Assembly (NCBI RefSeq): GCF_023746615.1
Contig: NZ_CP082275.1
Span: forward strand, 3,410,001-3,474,000
Length of the DNA: 64,000 nt
DNA from: Grimontia kaedaensis
GTDB taxonomy: Bacteria > Pseudomonadota > Gammaproteobacteria > Enterobacterales > Vibrionaceae
Direction: 5' to 3'
In this document: positions 60,582 to 64,000 of the stretch, piece by piece
Layout: each line of letters begins with the position of its first letter
Numbering within the stretch: the first letter of the stretch is position 1
Position numbers and translations under genes: made by a program
Notes under the pieces: model-generated
Told to the model about the DNA's origin: nothing
The model's input: only the letters and a program-made list of their open reading frames with translations
The model's database searches: none

Positions 60582-61898
60582 TTAAGACGCGAAAGGATGA
60601 ACCTTGATGATGGTCTCGTTGCGGTCTGGGCCAGTAGAGATGATGTCTACAGGTACACCGGTCAGCTCTTCGATGCGTTTGATGTAATCCAGTGCTGCTT
60701 GTGGCAGTTCTTCAATAGACTTGGCACCGAAAGTCTTCTCGCTCCAACCAGGAACGGTTTCGTATATTGGAGTGATGTTCTCGTACTCGTCAGCCGCCAT
60801 AGGAGAAACATTCAGGATAGTGCCGTCTGCTTTCTGGTAACCCGTACAGATTTTGATCTCTTCCAGGCCGTCCAGCACGTCCATCTTAGTCAGACAGAAG
60901 CCAGAGATAGAGTTTATCTGAATTGCACGGCGCATTGCCGCTGCATCGAACCAACCAGTACGACGCAGACGACCGGTAGTCGCGCCAAACTCGTGTCCAA
61001 TAGTACCCAAGTGCTTACCGATTGGATCTTGCTTCTCTTGACCGTCATAAAGTTCAGTCGGGAAAGGACCAGAACCTACGCGTGTGCAGTATGCTTTCGC
61101 GATACCCAGGATATAACCCAGGTGACGTGGACCAAAGCCAGAACCTGCAGCAACACCACCAGCAGTTGTGTTTGAAGAGGTAACGTAAGGGTAAGTGCCG
61201 TGGTCGATATCCAGCAGCGTACCTTGCGCGCCTTCGAACATGATCTTGTCACCACGCTGACGTGCGTCGTCCAGCTCTTGGGTGACGTCGATAACCATGC
61301 TGGTCAGGATGTCAGCTTGCTCCATCACTTTCGCTAAGGTTTCTTCATAGCTTACTGGTTCTGCTTTGTAGAAGTGCTCCAACTGGAAGTTGTGCAGTTC
61401 CATCACTTCCTTAAGCTTCTCGGCAAACGCTTCTTTATCGAACAGGTCACCAACGCGCAGACCGCGGCGGGCAACTTTGTCTTCGTAAGCAGGACCGATG
61501 CCGCGACCGGTCGTACCGATAGCTTTTGCACCACGTGCTTTCTCACGCGCCATATCAAGAGCAATGTGATAAGGAAGAATTAGCGGACAAGCTTCTGACA
61601 AGAAAAGACGCTCACGTACTGGAATGCCGCGCTCTTCCAGACCGCTCATCTCTTTCATCAGGGCGTCTGGAGACAGAACAACACCGTTACCGATGATGCA
61701 TTTTACGTTGTTGCGAAGAATGCCAGAAGGAATCAAGTGTAGAACGGTTTTTTCACCGTCAATGACAAGAGTGTGACCTGCGTTGTGGCCGCCTTGGTAG
61801 CGAACAACGTACTGAGCGTCTTCAGTCAACAGATCAACGATTTTACCCTTACCTTCGTCACCCCATTGGGTGCCGAGAACGACTACGTTATTACTCAT
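60582..61898 (-). CDS. purA: Adenylosuccinate synthetase
   Basis: 438 residues. First step from IMP to AMP, using GTP and aspartate. GTP loop QWGDEGKGKIVD, catalytic His in GGHNAGHTL, ATGRG-type TTGRGIGPAYEDK, and C-terminal VPVDIISTGPDRNETI. Normal length. Confidence 0.98.
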   Translation of the reverse strand: MSNNVVVLGTQWGDEGKGKIVDLLTEDAQYVVRYQGGHNAGHTLVIDGEKTVLHLIPSGILRNNVKCIIGNGVVLSPDALMKEMSGLEERGIPVRERLFLSEACPLILPYHIALDMAREKARGAKAIGTTGRGIGPAYEDKVARRGLRVGDLFDKEAFAEKLKEVMELHNFQLEHFYKAEPVSYEETLAKVMEQADILTSMVIDVTQELDDARQRGDKIMFEGAQGTLLDIDHGTYPYVTSSNTTAGGVAAGSGFGPRHLGYILGIAKAYCTRVGSGPFPTELYDGQEKQDPIGKHLGTIGHEFGATTGRLRRTGWFDAAAMRRAIQINSISGFCLTKMDVLDGLEEIKICTGYQKADGTILNVSPMAADEYENITPIYETVPGWSEKTFGAKSIEELPQAALDYIKRIEELTGVPVDIISTGPDRNETIIKVHPFAS

Positions 61899-62020
61899 CT
61901 TTTCCAGTCAGTTGATGATTAAAACGGGATTCTAGCACCATCGTTTGAAGGATGCAGTCATTTTTTGAGCGCCGTCCTGCTTGTGGTCATCGGGCTGTCA
62001 CAGTTTTTTGCTCTTTCGAT

Positions 62021-62215
62021 TTACTTGGACGGCCACATCATATATGCGATTACCGCACCTGCGACGACTAAACATCCACCAATACGACGTAGGGTAGCAT
62101 CAGGTAACAGGCTCATTTCGCTGACCATTTGTCGCCATTTTTTCGGTACCAACATCGGCCCCAGCCCTTCAACCACCAGCACTAAACCCATTGCAAGCCA
62201 CAACTCATTGCCCAT
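62021..62215 (-). CDS. DUF2065 (YjeT-like) inner-membrane protein
   Basis: 64 residues with two membrane helices (LWLAMGLVLVVEGLGPMLVP and IGGCLVVAGAVIAYMMWPSK). Always found between hflC and purA in this group; function unknown. Confidence 0.88.
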   Translation of the reverse strand: MGNELWLAMGLVLVVEGLGPMLVPKKWRQMVSEMSLLPDATLRRIGGCLVVAGAVIAYMMWPSK

Positions 62216-62239
62216 TTTTTACTCTCGTTTGTTCGGATA

Positions 62240-62271
62240 AAAAAAAGACAAGGCATGATGCCTTGTCTTTT
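62240..62271 (-). terminator. Terminator of hflKC
   Basis: AAAAGACAAGGCAT/ATGCCTTGTCTTTT with a one-base loop, followed on the minus strand by further T. Confidence 0.93.
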
Positions 62272-62295
62272 CTGTTTTGCTGTCAGACAACGTGA

Positions 62296-63183
62296 TTAGT
62301 TTGCCTTCAACGTCGGCTCTTTCATGTACTGGAAGAACTCGCTATTAGGGTCAACAACCATGATGTCGCCCTTGTTGTTGAAGCTCTTCTCGTAAGCTTG
62401 CAGAGAGCGCAGGAAGTTATAAAACTCTGGCTCTTTGTTGAAGGTGTTTGCATAGATCCTTGCAACTTCTGCATCCGCCTCACCACGTGTTACACGTGCA
62501 GTACGCTCTGCTTCTGCCAAAACGGTAGCCACTTCCAGTTCAGCTTGAGCGCGGATAACTTCCGCCTTCTCACGGCCTTGTGAACGGTGACGACGAGCAA
62601 CAGTTTCACGTTCAGCACGCATACGTGCGTAGATTGACTCACTGATTTCATCAGGCAGGTTGATCTTCTTGATACGAAGGTCAATCACTTCAATGCCGAT
62701 GTCGTTAGCACTTTCCTGAAGTTCACTCAGTACGTCTGCCATCACCTGCTCACGCTTCTCGGACACGATTTCCTTAATGGTTTTCGAACCGATTTCTGCA
62801 CGCAAACCATCTGCCACTTTACGTTGCAAAAGGGCTTCAGCAGTCAGACGGTTACCACCACCTGTTGAAAGGTAGTACTGACCGAAATCTTTGATTTTCC
62901 ACTTCACGTAGGAGTCGATGATCACGTCTTTTTTCTCAGACGTTACAAAACGGTCTGATTGGTCATCCATGGTCTGGATACGTGCATCTAACACTTTAAC
63001 GCTATCGAAAACAGGAACTTTAAAATGAAGCCCCGGCGGGTAAATTTTCGCCATGTCATCGTCAGCTTTCAGTACACGACCGAAACGAATCACAATACCG
63101 CGGTCTCCTTCGTCGACGACGAATACTGACATCAAGCCCAAAACGAGCGATATGATGATTAGAGGAATTAACAACTTACGCAT
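62296..63183 (-). CDS. hflC: Protease modulator HflC
   Basis: 295 residues. Type II membrane protein with one N-terminal helix (LLIPLIIISLVLGLMSVFVV) and a SPFH/band 7 domain (RGIVIRFGRVLKADDDMAKI, YVKWKIKDFGQYYL). With HflK it forms a cage around FtsH and limits proteolysis. Two bases after hflK. Confidence 0.97.
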   Translation of the reverse strand: MRKLLIPLIIISLVLGLMSVFVVDEGDRGIVIRFGRVLKADDDMAKIYPPGLHFKVPVFDSVKVLDARIQTMDDQSDRFVTSEKKDVIIDSYVKWKIKDFGQYYLSTGGGNRLTAEALLQRKVADGLRAEIGSKTIKEIVSEKREQVMADVLSELQESANDIGIEVIDLRIKKINLPDEISESIYARMRAERETVARRHRSQGREKAEVIRAQAELEVATVLAEAERTARVTRGEADAEVARIYANTFNKEPEFYNFLRSLQAYEKSFNNKGDIMVVDPNSEFFQYMKEPTLKAN

Positions 63184-63185
63184 AA

Positions 63186-64000
63186 TTAATATCTCCCCTG
63201 GCGCGAAGTCGACGAACGGCTGTTGCTTGGCGCTGCAGACTGCGTCGAGCTTTCCAGCTCAATGCCGTAATCTGATGCATTGCTGTTAACCGTGGTCGAA
63301 CGTTGCTGAGGAGTTTGGTTCATCAGCTTATCCAATGGCAGGTAAAGCAGGTTGTTACCGCCTTCCTGAGAGTCAATCAACACTTTACTGGTGTTACCGA
63401 AGACGTTCTCCATGGTCTGGAGGTACAGACGGCTACGCGTGACTTCAGGTGCAGCCTGATATTCAGGCAGCAGCTTCTCGAACTGCGCTACGTCACCCTC
63501 TGCTTCATTAACGGTTTTCTCTTTGTAACCCAGTGCTTCTTTCTTCAGACGCTCTGCACGACCCGTTGCTTTAGGCAGAATATCGTTGCGATAAGCTTCT
63601 GCTTCACGGATGAAACGCTCTTCATCCTCACGTGCTGCAATCGCGTCATCAAATGCGTCTTTTACCTGCTCCGGTGGACGTGCTGTGTCAAAGTTCACAT
63701 CAACCACCAGAAGACCCATGTCGTAACGGTCCACGATACGGTTGATTTCGACTTCAGTGCGTTCACGGATTTCCTGACGACCAGAGGTCAGGATTTGGTC
63801 CATCACAGCATCACCAATCACTGCACGCAGCGCAGAGTCAGTTGCCTGACGCAGGCTGTCATCTGCATTGGTAACTGCAAACAGATATTTCTTCGGATCA
63901 GCAACTCGGTATTGCACGTCCATTTCAACACGCACAACGTTTTCGTCTTTGGTCAACATGTCGCCTGAGCCGCGCAATGAACGAATCGCCTGAACGTTTA
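63186..64000 (-). CDS. hflK: Protease modulator HflK, partial (C-terminal part)
   Basis: 271 codons of HflK; the N-terminus with its glycine-rich region and membrane helix lies beyond the right edge. The frame is open to the edge (NVQAIRSLRGSGDMLTKDEN). SPFH domain with DVQYRVADPKKYLF and the coiled-coil EAEAYRNDILPKATGRAERL. The Ser/Gln-rich tail (SSTQSAAPSNSRSSTSRQGR) is typical. Confidence 0.96.
   Translation of the reverse strand, partial: NVQAIRSLRGSGDMLTKDENVVRVEMDVQYRVADPKKYLFAVTNADDSLRQATDSALRAVIGDAVMDQILTSGRQEIRERTEVEINRIVDRYDMGLLVVDVNFDTARPPEQVKDAFDDAIAAREDEERFIREAEAYRNDILPKATGRAERLKKEALGYKEKTVNEAEGDVAQFEKLLPEYQAAPEVTRSRLYLQTMENVFGNTSKVLIDSQEGGNNLLYLPLDKLMNQTPQQRSTTVNSNASDYGIELESSTQSAAPSNSRSSTSRQGRY

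Overview
The window is chromosomal DNA of a marine gammaproteobacterium of the family Vibrionaceae. The evidence is the backbone: hflK-hflC-DUF2065-purA-motX, nsrR-rnr-rlmB, rpsF-priB-rpsR-rplI, dnaB-alr, pgi, zur, dusA-pspG, cysJIH and fklB. MotX is a part of the polar sodium-driven flagellar motor typical of this family. A Grimontia/Enterovibrio-like genus is my inference from the PQQ gene set, the intergenic repeats and a base composition near 50% G+C by eye; I could not test it.

Layout. 1-3140: elaA, an OapA/LysM-like membrane protein, fklB and a LysR regulator. 3287-10245 (plus strand): first quinoprotein block, with a CXXXCW rhodanese-like protein, a zinc metallohydrolase, a SoxYZ-like carrier, a XoxF-type PQQ dehydrogenase, a pseudoazurin-like blue copper protein, a small cysteine-containing secreted protein, a XoxJ/MoxJ-like binding protein and a DUF2380-like protein. 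10397-14689: cysJIH for sulfite formation and reduction. 15280-20098: regulatory block, with a hybrid PAS histidine kinase, a FIST-domain protein and a LuxR-type response regulator. 20110-25443: pqqABCDEF. 25563-33032: a NosR-like flavin/iron-sulfur membrane protein, an ExaC-type aldehyde dehydrogenase, a second PQQ dehydrogenase, a second XoxJ-like protein and cytochrome c550 PedF. 33225-36965 (plus strand): a PQQ-associated ABC module of binding protein, beta-propeller, ATPase and ABC-2 permease. 37043-48802: an outer-membrane barrel, pspG, dusA, DUF2024, MarR, zur, cheX, pgi, yjbQ, a Cache-GGDEF diguanylate cyclase and a Calx-beta secreted protein. 48853-64000: a decayed BamA/TamA-like gene, then core replication, translation, nitric-oxide defence and membrane-protease genes; hflK runs off the right edge.

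How it works together. The two dehydrogenases would oxidise alcohols in the periplasm with PQQ made by pqqA-F. Electrons could pass to PedF or to the blue copper protein, and the aldehyde would be oxidised in the cytoplasm by the ExaC-type enzyme. Both dehydrogenases carry the extra aspartate (WDYDG, WDFDG) that marks lanthanide-using quinoproteins, and each has its own XoxJ-like partner. The PQQ genes lie on both sides of cysJIH, so an acquired block has probably been laid around a backbone operon.

Other points. A miniature inverted-repeat element sits between a sigma-54-like promoter and pspG, and related remnants lie elsewhere. There is a sigma-28 promoter at motX, tandem NsrR boxes at hmp, a terminator just after pqqA, and a degenerate motif in three PQQ-associated intergenic regions. 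I saw no rRNA, tRNA, CRISPR array, prophage or transposase gene.
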